A stretch of 64,000 nucleotides of DNA from contig NZ_BBOM01000004.1 of the NCBI RefSeq assembly GCF_000974485.1, forward strand, positions 868,001 through 932,000, written 5' to 3'. The stretch comes from Streptomyces sp. NBRC 109706. GTDB taxonomy: Bacteria; Actinomycetota; Actinomycetes; Streptomycetales; Streptomycetaceae. Shown here piece after piece: positions 9,877 to 18,607 of this stretch (position 1 is its first letter; the number at the start of each line of letters is the position of its first letter). The notes beneath the pieces were generated by a model, which did no database searches, was not told the DNA's origin, and worked only from the letters and a program-made list of their open reading frames with translations. A program made the translations under genes and the position numbers.

Positions 9877-12311
9877 CCGGCCCGATATGGCCGGGGGAGT
9901 GGGTGACCAGGCGGCTCGGGATACGCCTCACGGGGCCCGGGACCGAGGAGTTGCTGGGGCTCGCGCTGCGGCGCAACCCCCGGCGGGCGCATCTGCTGGT
10001 CTCCCGGGTGCTGGGCAAGCATGTGCCGCAGCGCCCCGGGGTGGTGCACGGCACCGGGCTCGAACTGGGCCGGCGGGTCGGGGGGACGCTGGGCGAGGCG
10101 GCGGCCTCCGCCGTGGTGCTGGGGTACGCGGAGACCGCGACGGGCCTGGGCCACAGCGTCGCCGACGGCCTCGGCGGCGCCGGCTATCTGCACTCCACCC
10201 GGCGTGCGGTGCCCGGATTCCCCTCGGTCGGCGGATTCGAGGAGGAGCACAGCCACCACACCTCGCATCTGCTGTCGCCCAGCGACCCCGGCATGCTCGC
10301 CGGTCAGGGCCCCCTGGTGCTGGTCGACGACGAGCTGTCCACCGGCCGCACCATCCGTAACACCATCGCGGCGCTGCACCGGCGGTGGCCGAGGTCCCGT
10401 TATGTGGTGGCCGCCCTGGTGGACACCCGATCCGATCAGGACCGGGCCGAACTGGCCAAGTTCGCTGCCGAACTGGGCGCGACGGTGCAGGTGATCGCGC
10501 TGGCCGAGGGCCGGGTCGCGCTCCCCGACGATGTGCTGGCACGCGGTGCCGCCCTCGTCGCTGAACACGAGGCTGAACACCAGGCCGGACACGAGACCGA
10601 ACACGAGGCCGGACCCCGGGGCGCCGCCTCCACAGCTGTCCCCCGGCAGCGCCTCGTCCCCCGCCGCACCGCGCTGAGCTGGCCGGACGGGCTGCCCGAC
10701 GGCGCGCGGCACGGTTACACCCCGGCGCACCGCGCCCGGCTCGAAGCCGCCCTGCCCACCCTGGGCGCCGAGTTGGCCGCCGCACTCCCGGCGCACGCCC
10801 GGCGCGTTCTGGTGCTGGGCACCGAGGAGCTGATGTACACCCCGCTGCGGCTCGCCGAGGCGACCGAACGGGCGCTCGGCCCGGACGCCGAGGTGTACTT
10901 CTCCACCACCACCCGCTCGCCCGTGCTCCCCGTCGACGAGCCGGGCTACGCCATCCGCAGCCGCCTCGCCTTCCCCGCCCATGACGCGCCCGCCGACCCG
11001 GGACCCCGCTACGCCTACAACGTGGCCGGCGGCGGCTGGGACGCCGTCGTGCTGGTCACCGACGCCGCCGGCGATACCGAAGCGCTCCGGGCACCGGGCG
11101 GACTGCTCGCCCAACTCGCCGCGCACACCGGCTCGTTGCTGCTGACCGTGCTGCCGGACCGCCGCCCGCTGCCGCAACCGCTGCGCGGCCCCGCGTTCTC
11201 CTCCTACCGCGCCGACGAGGTGGGCTGGCTGCTCCAGGACCTCTCCGAGGTGCGCCTTGAGGCGCCGGCCGAGGAACGCGAGGAGGCCATCCAGTCCGGC
11301 GGCGCCCACTACGCCGAATCGCTGCCCGTCGAATACCAGCCGACCGACGCCTACCAGCGCCTCTTCCACAGCGCGCTGGACGCCTCAGCGCGCCGGGTCG
11401 CACGCGCCGTCGGCACCGTCACGGAGACGGTGCTCGCCGAACGCGGCGGCCCCGGACGCCCGCCCGTGCTGGTCTCGCTGGCCAGAGCGGGCACCCCGGT
11501 GGGCATCCTGATGCGCCGCTGGGCCCAGCGGACACACGGCATCGAAACCCCGCACTACACCCTGTCCATCGTGCGCGGACGCGGCATCGACACCACCGCG
11601 CTGCGCTGGCTGGCCGCCCACCACGATCCGGCCGATGTGGTGTTCGTCGACGGCTGGACCGGCAAGGGCGCGATCACCCATGAACTGGCCGCCGCCCTGG
11701 CCCCGTTCCCCGGCTTCGACCCCGCCCTCGCCGTGCTCGCCGACCCCGGCGGCTGCGTCACCACCTATGGCACCAGGGACGACTTCCTGATCCCCTCCGC
11801 CTGCCTCAACTCCACCGTCTCCGGCCTTGTCTCCCGCACCGTGCTCCGCGCCGACCTGGTCGGACCCGACGACTTCCACGGCGCCAAGCACTACCGCGAG
11901 CTGGCCGCGGCGGACGTCTCGGCCCAGTTCCTGGACACGGTCGCCGCCCGTTTCGCCGAGGTCCGGGCCGAGGCGGCGGCCGAGGCCGGCGCCCTGCTCG
12001 CCTCCGACCGCGCCCCCACCTGGGCCGGCTGGCGCGCGGTGGAACGCATCAGCGAGGGCTACGAGATCAACGACGTCAACCTCGTCAAACCCGGCGTCGG
12101 CGAGACCACCAGGGTGCTGCTGCGCCGGGTGCCCTGGCGCGTCCTCGCCCGACGCGGCGCCGGCGCCGACCTCGACCACATCAGGCTGCTCGCCGAACAG
12201 CGCGGGGTGCCCGTCGAGGAGGTCGACGAACTCCCCTACAGCTGCGTCGGGTTGATCCACCCCCGCTACACCAGGGGCGCCACCGGCGCCGACGGAAGGA
12301 CGACCGCCTGA
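9873..12311 (+). CDS. fused PRTase-TRSP-PRTase/StiP-PELOTA protein of the Ter module
   Basis: 812 aa multi-domain cytoplasmic protein. Residues 1-225 form a phosphoribosyltransferase with PRPP loop LVLVDDELSTGRT (149-160). After a His/Glu repeat linker (~228-246) comes a TRSP domain (~263-395), recognised by its namesake TTTRSPV (~345). Residues ~480-700 form a second PRTase-like (StiP/DUF2983) unit with VVFVDGWTGKGAIT (~589-602) and LADPGGCVTTYGT. From ~725 SEGYEINDVNLVKPG...SCVGLIHPRYT is a PELOTA_1 RNA-binding-like domain. In other genomes these domains are often separate genes, so the fusion supports one pathway. Start overlaps the lyase stop (GTGA) and its stop overlaps the HAD start (TGATG). 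Confidence 0.85.
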   Translation: MTGPIWPGEWVTRRLGIRLTGPGTEELLGLALRRNPRRAHLLVSRVLGKHVPQRPGVVHGTGLELGRRVGGTLGEAAASAVVLGYAETATGLGHSVADGLGGAGYLHSTRRAVPGFPSVGGFEEEHSHHTSHLLSPSDPGMLAGQGPLVLVDDELSTGRTIRNTIAALHRRWPRSRYVVAALVDTRSDQDRAELAKFAAELGATVQVIALAEGRVALPDDVLARGAALVAEHEAEHQAGHETEHEAGPRGAASTAVPRQRLVPRRTALSWPDGLPDGARHGYTPAHRARLEAALPTLGAELAAALPAHARRVLVLGTEELMYTPLRLAEATERALGPDAEVYFSTTTRSPVLPVDEPGYAIRSRLAFPAHDAPADPGPRYAYNVAGGGWDAVVLVTDAAGDTEALRAPGGLLAQLAAHTGSLLLTVLPDRRPLPQPLRGPAFSSYRADEVGWLLQDLSEVRLEAPAEEREEAIQSGGAHYAESLPVEYQPTDAYQRLFHSALDASARRVARAVGTVTETVLAERGGPGRPPVLVSLARAGTPVGILMRRWAQRTHGIETPHYTLSIVRGRGIDTTALRWLAAHHDPADVVFVDGWTGKGAITHELAAALAPFPGFDPALAVLADPGGCVTTYGTRDDFLIPSACLNSTVSGLVSRTVLRADLVGPDDFHGAKHYRELAAADVSAQFLDTVAARFAEVRAEAAAEAGALLASDRAPTWAGWRAVERISEGYEINDVNLVKPGVGETTRVLLRRVPWRVLARRGAGADLDHIRLLAEQRGVPVEEVDELPYSCVGLIHPRYTRGATGADGRTTA

Positions 12312-13147
12312 TGAGCGGGGACCGCACCCTGATCGCCAGCGACCTCGACCGCACCCTGATCTACTCGGCCGGCGCCCTCGCCCTGGCCGATCCCGACCAC
12401 GCCGCGCCCCGGCTGCTCAGCGTGGAGACCTACCAGGGCCGGCCGCAGTCCTTCGTCACCGAGACCGCGGCGACCCTGCTGGCCGCCCTCGCCGCCGATC
12501 CGCGCGCCGTCTTCGTGCCCACCACCACCCGCACCCGGCAGCAGTACCTCCGGGTGCGGCTGCCGGGACCGCCGCCGCCCTACGCGATCTGCGCCAACGG
12601 CGGACATCTGCTGGTGGACGGCGAGTCCGACGAGAGCTGGCACCGTTCCGTCCGCGCCCGGCTGGCCGCCGACTGCGCCACGCTCGACGAGGTCACCGCC
12701 CGGGTGCGCCGCACCGCCGACCCGTCCTGGCTGCTCCGCGAGCGCACCGCCGAGGACCTTTTCGCCTATCTGGTGGTGGACCGGGAACGCCTCCCCGACG
12801 CCTGGCCCAAGACGCTCGCCGCCTGGGCCGAGCCACGCGGCTGGACCGTCTCCCTCCAGGGCCGCAAGCTCTATGTGGTGCCCGCGCCGCTCACCAAGAG
12901 CGCCGCCGTCGCCGAGGTGGCCCGCCGCGCTGGGACGGTACGGACCCTCGCCGCCGGCGACTCCCTGCTCGACGCCGACCTGCTGCTCGCCGCCGACCTG
13001 GCCTGGCGGCCGGGACACGGCGAACTGGCCGCCGGCGGCTGGTCGGCCGGCCATGTGGTGGAGCTGGCCGACCGGGGCGTCGGCTGCGGCGAGACGATCC
13101 TGCGCGCGTTCCAGTCCGTGCTGGCCTCCCAGGCGCCACCGCCCTGA
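12311..13147 (+). CDS. HAD-superfamily hydrolase of the Ter module
   Basis: 278 aa. Motif I is ASDLDRTLIYS near residue 10 (nucleophile and general acid Asp); motif II is probably FVPTTTRTRQQY; a late RTLAAGDSLLDADLL gives motif IV (GDSxxD). This Cof-like phosphatase accompanies the lyase and PRTase in Ter clusters and probably dephosphorylates the pathway product. It begins one base inside the preceding stop. The ATP-grasp enzyme often present in such modules is not visible nearby; the next gene is unrelated and on the other strand. Confidence 0.85.
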   Translation: MSGDRTLIASDLDRTLIYSAGALALADPDHAAPRLLSVETYQGRPQSFVTETAATLLAALAADPRAVFVPTTTRTRQQYLRVRLPGPPPPYAICANGGHLLVDGESDESWHRSVRARLAADCATLDEVTARVRRTADPSWLLRERTAEDLFAYLVVDRERLPDAWPKTLAAWAEPRGWTVSLQGRKLYVVPAPLTKSAAVAEVARRAGTVRTLAAGDSLLDADLLLAADLAWRPGHGELAAGGWSAGHVVELADRGVGCGETILRAFQSVLASQAPPP

Positions 13148-13163
13148 CGTCCGACGCCGTCCC

Positions 13164-13877
13164 TCACTCCCCGCTGCCCCGACGTCCGGCGGTGACACCC
13201 TGCCGCCTGGCGTGCTCGTCGGCCTCCCGCCGCCGCAGCCGTTTCCGGTCGTTCTCCCGCCACACGCTGCTCAGCTCGCCACGGCGCCGCGCCACCATGG
13301 CGTCCCTGCGCTCCTGGTTCCTGGCCATCGCCGGGTTCCTGGCCCGCCAGTACGGGTTGTCATGCGGCAACCTGCCGCTCACCCGCCCGTACATCCCGAT
13401 GGTCAGCAGCACCAGCCCCAGGCCGTAGCTGAAGAGCACATCGGACATCCGGAAGTTCAGCACATTGGCATCGGTGTTGAGCACGGCCAGATGCACAAAG
13501 CCGCTGAGCACGAAGACCACGCCCAGCGCCAGACAGAACGTGGAGGCGAAGTTCCCGCCCACCAGCATCGACACGCCCAGCGCCAGGCCCACCAGCACGG
13601 AGAGCCAGCTCAACGCGCCATTGGTGTTCAACCCCAGGACCTCGTTGTCACCGGTGGAGAACATGCCGATGTTCCTGGTGATGCCCAGCACGCCGAAGAC
13701 CACCAGGAAGAGCCCCATCAGCCCGGCGCCGATCCGGTAGAAGCGGTTCAGCCGACGGTCGGCCGACCGTCGCTTGTCCCAGCGAGCCGTGCTCAGCAGG
13801 CCCAGCGGCCCACCGTTCGGCAGCCGTGGCTCACCTCGGGGATCCGTTCCGATCAGTGACGAAACCGATGACGCCAT
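13164..13877 (-). CDS. DUF4383 membrane protein
   Basis: 237 aa. After a 45-residue basic N-terminus (RWDKRRSADRRLNRFYRIGAG) come four hydrophobic spans, including LMGLFLVVFGVLGI, LSVLVGLALGVSMLVGG, TFCLALGVVFVLSGFVHLAV and VLFSYGLGLVLLTIGMY, then a highly basic cytoplasmic tail. The central part fits DUF4383, four-helix membrane proteins of unknown role. A strong gatgaggaggtcgcc precedes the ATG at 13877. Its stop lies 16 bases from that of the HAD gene, with no obvious terminator between. Confidence 0.8.
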   Translation of the reverse strand: MASSVSSLIGTDPRGEPRLPNGGPLGLLSTARWDKRRSADRRLNRFYRIGAGLMGLFLVVFGVLGITRNIGMFSTGDNEVLGLNTNGALSWLSVLVGLALGVSMLVGGNFASTFCLALGVVFVLSGFVHLAVLNTDANVLNFRMSDVLFSYGLGLVLLTIGMYGRVSGRLPHDNPYWRARNPAMARNQERRDAMVARRRGELSSVWRENDRKRLRRREADEHARRQGVTAGRRGSGE

Positions 13878-13971
13878 GGCGACCTCCTCATCACGCCTGG
13901 AGTACTACGGGAACGTCCACCCCGCGTACCCGGCGCGCGCCCGGCCAACCACGCGCGGCCCCGGCGTCGGC

Positions 13972-15321
13972 TCAGCGACCGCTGCGGATCGCGTCCACCA
14001 CGGCCCCGACGGACTCCCGCACCGCCTCCAGCTCGCCCAGGAACCGCCAGTAGTCCGGATGCCGGCCGCCGGCGGCCAGCTCGTCGACCGCCCGCTCCAG
14101 CCGCACGACCGCCGCATCCAGCGGACCCGCGTGCCGGGGATCGGGCACCGTCCGCCCCTGCATCGCCAGACGCTGCGCGTCCCGCACCACAAAACGGGTG
14201 CGTTCCACCTCGGCGCCGGAGTCCGCCGCCACCTCGTTCAGCCGGCGCAGCCGCTCACCCGCCCGGGACACCGCCTCGTCGGCGCCGCCCAGCAGCTCCT
14301 GCGCCCTGGCCAGCCCGGCCGCCGCCGCGTCCAGCCGCTGGCCGGCGCGCTCGCGGCGCGCCTCGTCCAGCGCCCGGCGCGCCCCGGCCACCGCCTCGAC
14401 CGCCTCCTCCGGCACCCGCTGCAGGTCCTGCCAGCAGTTCACGGCGAACCTGCGCCGCAGCTCGCTGAGCACCGGCGCCACCGTCCCCGTGCGGTTGCTG
14501 ATCGCCTCCGCCCGGGTACGCAGCGACGTCAGCCGACGGTCGATCTCCGCCGCCCGCTGCGGGAGCCGCGCCGCCTCGGCCGAGATCGCCTCCGCCGCCG
14601 CCCGCACCCGCTCCGCGCGCCGCACGGTCGGCTGCACGCCGTGCTGGCCCGCGCCCTCGTTCAGCTTGCGCAGCTCGGGGCCCAGCTCGGCCAGCCGCGC
14701 CGCCAGCTCATCGGCGCCAAGCCCCGCGGCCCTGGCCGCGTCCAGCTCGCCCGTTGCCGCCAGCAGCGCCCGCCTGGCCCGCTCGACGGCCGGCGCCACC
14801 TGCGCCAACTGCGCCTGGGCCCGCTCCACCAGCGGGCCCAACGTCTCCTCGAACCGCGCCAGATCACCCTTGGCCCGCACCAGCTCGTCCGTGACCCCGC
14901 TCAACTCCCGCCGGGCGCGGTGCGCCTGCCCCGAGTCCAGCTGCTCGGCCTCCAGATCGTGCGCGTCCAGCACGGTGATGTAGTCGTGGCTGACCCGGTC
15001 CACCCGCTCGCCGAGACTCGCGAACCGGCTGGTCGCCCGCCGGGCGTCGGGCGAGCTGTCGGCGGCCGTGATGGTCTCCAGGGTGATCCGCAGATCCCGG
15101 TACGCGGTGTCCAGCTCGTAGAACGCGGTGGCCGCCGCGTCCTTGGCCTGCTGCGCCTGCGACCGCGCCTCCTCCGACCTGCCCCGCCCCCAGCGCCGCG
15201 TCCCCCCACCGGTGAACGCCCCGGGCACGGCGACCCCCGCAGCCACGGCGGCCACCGTCACGGACAACGGCACCAGCAGCAGGGAGACGGTCAGATCTCT
15301 CGCGAAACGGCCGGCTGCCAC
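13972..15321 (-). CDS. membrane-anchored coiled-coil protein
   Basis: 449 aa from the GTG at 15321, chosen because ggagaaggacac lies directly before it; a frame extending to 15375 has no such site. Residues ~10-35 (LTVSLLLVPLSVTVAAVAAG) form one membrane span. The remaining ~400 residues are Ala/Glu/Arg-rich with heptad-like spacing (for example RAQAQLAQVAPAVERARRAL), predicting a long alpha-helical coiled coil in the cytoplasm. I do not recognise a named family; such proteins could act as scaffolds near the membrane. The gap of about 95 bases to the DUF4383 gene suggests a shared transcript is possible. Confidence 0.7.
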   Translation of the reverse strand: MAAGRFARDLTVSLLLVPLSVTVAAVAAGVAVPGAFTGGGTRRWGRGRSEEARSQAQQAKDAAATAFYELDTAYRDLRITLETITAADSSPDARRATSRFASLGERVDRVSHDYITVLDAHDLEAEQLDSGQAHRARRELSGVTDELVRAKGDLARFEETLGPLVERAQAQLAQVAPAVERARRALLAATGELDAARAAGLGADELAARLAELGPELRKLNEGAGQHGVQPTVRRAERVRAAAEAISAEAARLPQRAAEIDRRLTSLRTRAEAISNRTGTVAPVLSELRRRFAVNCWQDLQRVPEEAVEAVAGARRALDEARRERAGQRLDAAAAGLARAQELLGGADEAVSRAGERLRRLNEVAADSGAEVERTRFVVRDAQRLAMQGRTVPDPRHAGPLDAAVVRLERAVDELAAGGRHPDYWRFLGELEAVRESVGAVVDAIRSGR

Positions 15322-15463
15322 GTGTCCTTCTCCCCGGATGGATGGGCCATGTGAGTCTGCCGTCCATTCTCCCATCAGCCCCCCGATCCGAAAGCGGCTG
15401 GTAGCCGCCCATCTCGATCACCTTCGTACCCAGGCCGTGTAGGCTGTGCCACCGGTCGGCCGG

Positions 15464-15535
15464 GGGTGCATAGCTCAGCGGTAGAGCGCCGCCCTTACAA
15501 GGCGGATGTCGGCGGTTCGAACCCGTCTGCACCCA
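15464..15535 (+). tRNA. tRNA-Val (anticodon UAC)
   Basis: A complete cloverleaf: acceptor GGGTGCA (15464-15470) pairs with TGCACCC (15528-15534), discriminator A; D arm contains AGCTCAGCGGTAGAGC; the anticodon stem CCGCC/GGCGG encloses CTTACAA, giving anticodon TAC (UAC, reading GUA); T arm contains GGTTCGAAC. CCA is not encoded. Confidence 0.95.
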
Positions 15536-15556
15536 CACACGTTTCGCCAAGCGAAC

Positions 15557-15586
15557 AGGCCCCGCCCCCACCGGGAGACGGGGCCT
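15557..15586 (+). terminator. hairpin after tRNA-Val
   Basis: AGGCCCCG (15557-15564) pairs with CGGGGCCT (15579-15586) across a 14-nt loop, about 20 bases after the tRNA 3' end. Confidence 0.7.
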
Positions 15587-15630
15587 TCGCGCTGCCCGCA
15601 CACGCGAGTGTGATCGCGCAGACTGGGGGC

Positions 15631-16347
15631 ATGGGTGATGGGCTCCTTCCCGGGCGGTTTTCGTTGGCCGAGTTGGTCGCGGTGCGGCATGGCGAGAGCG
15701 TGTCGAATGTCGTGTTCGCCGAGGCCGCGCGGGACGGGAGGGCCGACGAGAGCCTGGCCTATCGGGACGCGGCCGTGGAGTTGACGGCGCGTGGGGTGGC
15801 GCAGTCGGAGGCGTTGGGGGCGCTGATCGCCGGGTGGCCGCCGGGGCGGCGGCCGGAGTGGGTGCTGTGTTCGCCCTACGCGCGCGCCCGGCAGACCTGG
15901 GACATCGTCGCGCGCCGGCTGGACGCGCCCCCACCGGTGCTGGTGGACGAGCGGCTTCGGGACCGCGAGATGGGGGTGTTCGAACTGCTCACTCCGCCGG
16001 CGATCGAGCGCCGCGCGCCCGGGGAGGTCGAGCGGCGGGCCCGGGTGGGGGAGTGGTTCTACCGGCCGCCGGGTGGTGAGTCCTTCGCCGATGTCAACCT
16101 GCGGGTGCGGGACGTGCTGCGGGAGGTGAGCGACGCGGTGCCGGGCGCCCGGGTGTGGGTCGTCGCCCATGACGCGGTGGTGGTGGCGCTGGCGCGGGTG
16201 GTCGCCGGGCTCGGCGTGGCGCCCCGGCCGGAGGCCAGGCCGGTGCCCAACGCCTCGCTCACCCGCTGGACGGGCGACGGCACCCGGCTGCGGCTGGCCG
16301 AGTTCGGCGATGTCTCGCATCTGGCGGCGGACGCCGGGCCCGGCTGA
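15631..16347 (+). CDS. histidine phosphatase family protein (phosphoglycerate mutase-like)
   Basis: 238 aa. The catalytic RHG motif is VAVRHGESVSN near residue 17; VLCSPYARARQTW follows, and the second catalytic histidine lies in VWVVAHDAVVVAL near 180. Glu in RDREMGVFE is the usual acid. This is a general phosphomonoesterase fold; substrate unknown. The ATG at 15631 follows gggggc; the frame upstream passes through the tRNA and is not coding. It converges with the CGNR regulator 18 bases away. Confidence 0.85.
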   Translation: MGDGLLPGRFSLAELVAVRHGESVSNVVFAEAARDGRADESLAYRDAAVELTARGVAQSEALGALIAGWPPGRRPEWVLCSPYARARQTWDIVARRLDAPPPVLVDERLRDREMGVFELLTPPAIERRAPGEVERRARVGEWFYRPPGGESFADVNLRVRDVLREVSDAVPGARVWVVAHDAVVVALARVVAGLGVAPRPEARPVPNASLTRWTGDGTRLRLAEFGDVSHLAADAGPG

Positions 16348-16364
16348 CGCGACGGCCGCTCGGG

Positions 16365-16910
16365 TCAGCTGCGGGAACGGGCGTAGTGGCGGGCCGCCTT
16401 GGCGCGGTTGCCGCAGACGGCCATGGAGCACCAGCGCCTGCGGCGGTTCTGCGAGGTGTCGAAGAAGTGCAGCAGACATCCGTGGTTGGCGCAGGCCCTG
16501 ATCCGGGTGGGGTCGACGCGCAGCAGGCGCAGATAGTCGTCCACCGCCAGCCAGGCGGGCAGCCAGGCGGGGGAGTCGGTGCCGGCCTCCTCGGCCGGCC
16601 CCTCGGGGGTGAGGCTGCGGCGCAACCGGCCCCTGGCCAGTACCGCGTTGACGCGGGTGAGGGTGGCCGGGGTGGGGTCGGCCGGATCGCGTACGGCGCC
16701 GGCGAGCGCGTCACGTGCCTGGAGCAGCGCGCTCAGCGTGGCCTCGTCGGCGGGGCAGCGCTGGTCGAGGCCGTTGGTGCGGAGCCAGACGGCGAGCCCG
16801 GTGACATCGGTGAGCAGGTCCTCGGTCTCGGCGGTGAGCCGCCAGCGGGTGTTCAGCAGGTCGAGCGAGAGCGGCTCACCGATCAGGGGGCGAGGGTCGT
16901 CTGCTGCCAT
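16365..16910 (-). CDS. CGNR zinc-finger (ABATE) regulator
   Basis: 181 aa. The N-terminal ~130 residues (GEPLSLDLLNTRW... to AVDDYLRLLRVDP) form the ABATE-like ligand-binding part. The C-terminus is the CGNR zinc finger: Cys140, Cys145, Cys161, Cys166 in CANHGCLLHFFD and WCSMAVCGNRAKAARHY, giving a DNA-binding treble-clef-like unit. Such proteins are predicted stress regulators. It is divergent from a VOC-family gene, and three copies of an operator-like motif lie between them, so it probably represses both. Confidence 0.85.
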   Translation of the reverse strand: MAADDPRPLIGEPLSLDLLNTRWRLTAETEDLLTDVTGLAVWLRTNGLDQRCPADEATLSALLQARDALAGAVRDPADPTPATLTRVNAVLARGRLRRSLTPEGPAEEAGTDSPAWLPAWLAVDDYLRLLRVDPTRIRACANHGCLLHFFDTSQNRRRRWCSMAVCGNRAKAARHYARSRS

Positions 16911-16949
16911 GGCGCCCCAGCGTAGCGCTCCACACCGGACATCACCGAC

Positions 16950-17021
16950 CTAACCGGTATGCATCTTTGCAGCGGTTGACTCGCCCTTCGGCTAACCCTT
17001 ACTGTCCTCTGTAATGGTTAG
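16950..17021. promoter_or_regulatory. three-copy CTAACC operator-like motif
   Basis: The 11-mer CTAACCNNTAY occurs at 16950-16960 (CTAACCGGTAT), at 16992-17002 (CTAACCCTTAC), and inverted at 17011-17021 (CTAACCATTAC on the minus strand). The last two form an inverted repeat with an 8-bp spacer. A -35-like TTGACT is at 16975-16980 and the inverted repeat falls where the -10 and start site of the VOC gene would be. This fits repression by the adjacent CGNR protein. Confidence 0.6.
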
Positions 17022-17069
17022 GAAACTTCGGAAGTCCCGGCGTTGGCCGGGGCATTGAGGGAGGCCGCG

Positions 17070-17513
17070 GTGTCGCTGCGCACAGGGCATGTCGGACTGA
17101 ATGTCACCGATCTCGATCGTTCGCTGCCCTTCTACACCGGGGTCTTCGGTCTGGAAGTGGCCCAGGAGGGCAAGGACGGCGACCGGCGTTGGGCGTTTCT
17201 GGCCCGTGACGGCGCGTTGCTGATCACGCTCTGGCAGCAGAGCGCCGAGGGCTTCGCCGCCGACCGGGCCGGTCTGCACCATCTGTCGTTCCAGGCCGAA
17301 TCGATCGACGAGGTCCGCGCCCGGGAGGCCGTACTGCGCGAGCTGGGCGTGGAGTTCGCCTATGACGGCGTGGTCCCGCACGGGGAGGGCGCCGCCTCCG
17401 GCGGGATCTTCTTCCACGACCCCGACGGCATCCGGCTGGAGATCTTCGCCGCCACCGGAGCCGAATCGGCGAACGCCCCCGTGACAGCCGCTCCCACCTG
17501 CGGTTTCTTCTAG
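17070..17513 (+). CDS. VOC-family (glyoxalase/dioxygenase-fold) protein
   Basis: 147 aa. VGLNVTDLDRSLPFYTGVFG is the first beta-alpha-beta unit of the vicinal-oxygen-chelate fold, with HLSFQAESIDEVRARE and FFHDPDGIRLEIFA completing it; candidate metal ligands are His8, His71 and Glu in LEIF. It may detoxify an aldehyde, antibiotic or other small compound. The GTG at 17070 is preferred because gagggaggccgcg precedes it. Control by the divergent CGNR regulator is likely. The short C-terminal PTCGFF is unusual. Confidence 0.85.
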   Translation: MSLRTGHVGLNVTDLDRSLPFYTGVFGLEVAQEGKDGDRRWAFLARDGALLITLWQQSAEGFAADRAGLHHLSFQAESIDEVRAREAVLRELGVEFAYDGVVPHGEGAASGGIFFHDPDGIRLEIFAATGAESANAPVTAAPTCGFF

Positions 17514-17619
17514 GACGCCGGGGTTCCACTCCGGCGGGCGGCGGGGCACGGGGGCCCGCGCCGCCCACCAGGGCCGGGCACGGACCCGTGCACGGTATCG
17601 ACGACGAGAGGCCCGCACC

Positions 17620-18516
17620 ATGACCGTCGGCTACCACCCGGGCGAGCGCGCCGTGCAGCGGCGGGCGAACGCCCTCGACCGCGCCGATCATGCCCGGCGT
17701 GCCATCCGCGACCGGGTGCCCCGGGTGGCGGCCGACTTCCTCGCCGAGCGCCGGATGCTGGTGCTCGGCGCCCGGGACGCCGAGGGCCGGGTCTGGGCCT
17801 CCCAACTGACCGGCCCACCCGGCTTTGTGACCACGGTCGACGAGACCACCGTCGCCGTGCGGGCCCGGCCGGCACCGGACGATCCGCTGGCCGACGCCCT
17901 GGCCGGGCCCGGCCCCGGTCCCGTGCCCCTGGGCGCCCTGGCCATCGAGCCGGCCACCCGCCGCCGGATGCGGCTCAACGGACTGGCCGAGCGCACCGAC
18001 GAGGGGCTGCTGCTCCGGGTGGAGCAGGTGTACGCCAACTGCCCGCGCCATATCGCGCGCCGCGAGGTGACCCGGGAGCTGCCCGGCGGGCGCCCGCGCG
18101 CCGCACCGGCGCGCACGCCGGCGCTCACGCCCGCGCAGCGGCGGCTGATCGAGTCCGCCGACACCTTCTTCGTGGCCAGCGCCGATCCCGAGGGGGCGGT
18201 CGACGCCTCGCACCGGGGCGGCGACCCCGGGTTCCTCCGGGTGCTCGCCCCCGACCGGCTCTGCTGGCCCGACTACCGGGGCAACGCGATGTATATGACC
18301 CTGGGCAACTTCGAACGCCATCCGGCCGCCGGCGTGCTGCTCGTCGACTGGACCGAAGGCACCCTGCTCCACCTGGTCGGCCGCGCCGAGGTCGACTGGT
18401 CCCCCGAGCGGGCCGCCACCTTCCCCGGCGCGGAACGCGTCGTCGACTTCCGCGTCGACGAGGTGCTGGAGCGCCCGGCGGCCAGCGCCCTCCGCTGGGC
18501 CCCGACCACCCGCTAG
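17620..18516 (+). CDS. pyridoxamine 5'-phosphate oxidase-family flavin-binding protein
   Basis: 298 aa. Two segments fit the split-barrel flavin fold: FLAERRMLVLGARDAEGRVWAS near the N-terminus and SADTFFVASADPEGAVDASHRGGDPGFL near 190, followed by GNAMYMTLGNFERHPAAGVLLVD. This architecture matches the larger PNPOx-like family that binds FMN, F420 or heme; true substrate unknown. Located ~106 bases after the VOC gene on the same strand, so co-transcription under the CGNR operator is possible. ATG 17620 is chosen, with a weak gagag before it. Confidence 0.75.
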   Translation: MTVGYHPGERAVQRRANALDRADHARRAIRDRVPRVAADFLAERRMLVLGARDAEGRVWASQLTGPPGFVTTVDETTVAVRARPAPDDPLADALAGPGPGPVPLGALAIEPATRRRMRLNGLAERTDEGLLLRVEQVYANCPRHIARREVTRELPGGRPRAAPARTPALTPAQRRLIESADTFFVASADPEGAVDASHRGGDPGFLRVLAPDRLCWPDYRGNAMYMTLGNFERHPAAGVLLVDWTEGTLLHLVGRAEVDWSPERAATFPGAERVVDFRVDEVLERPAASALRWAPTTR

Positions 18517-18607
18517 CGTCGTCGCGCCCGGCCTCAACTCCGGTAATCGACACGGAATATGCCCCGCCGAGCTGACGGCCCGTCGGACAGCGGCTACCCT
18601 GCGGGAA

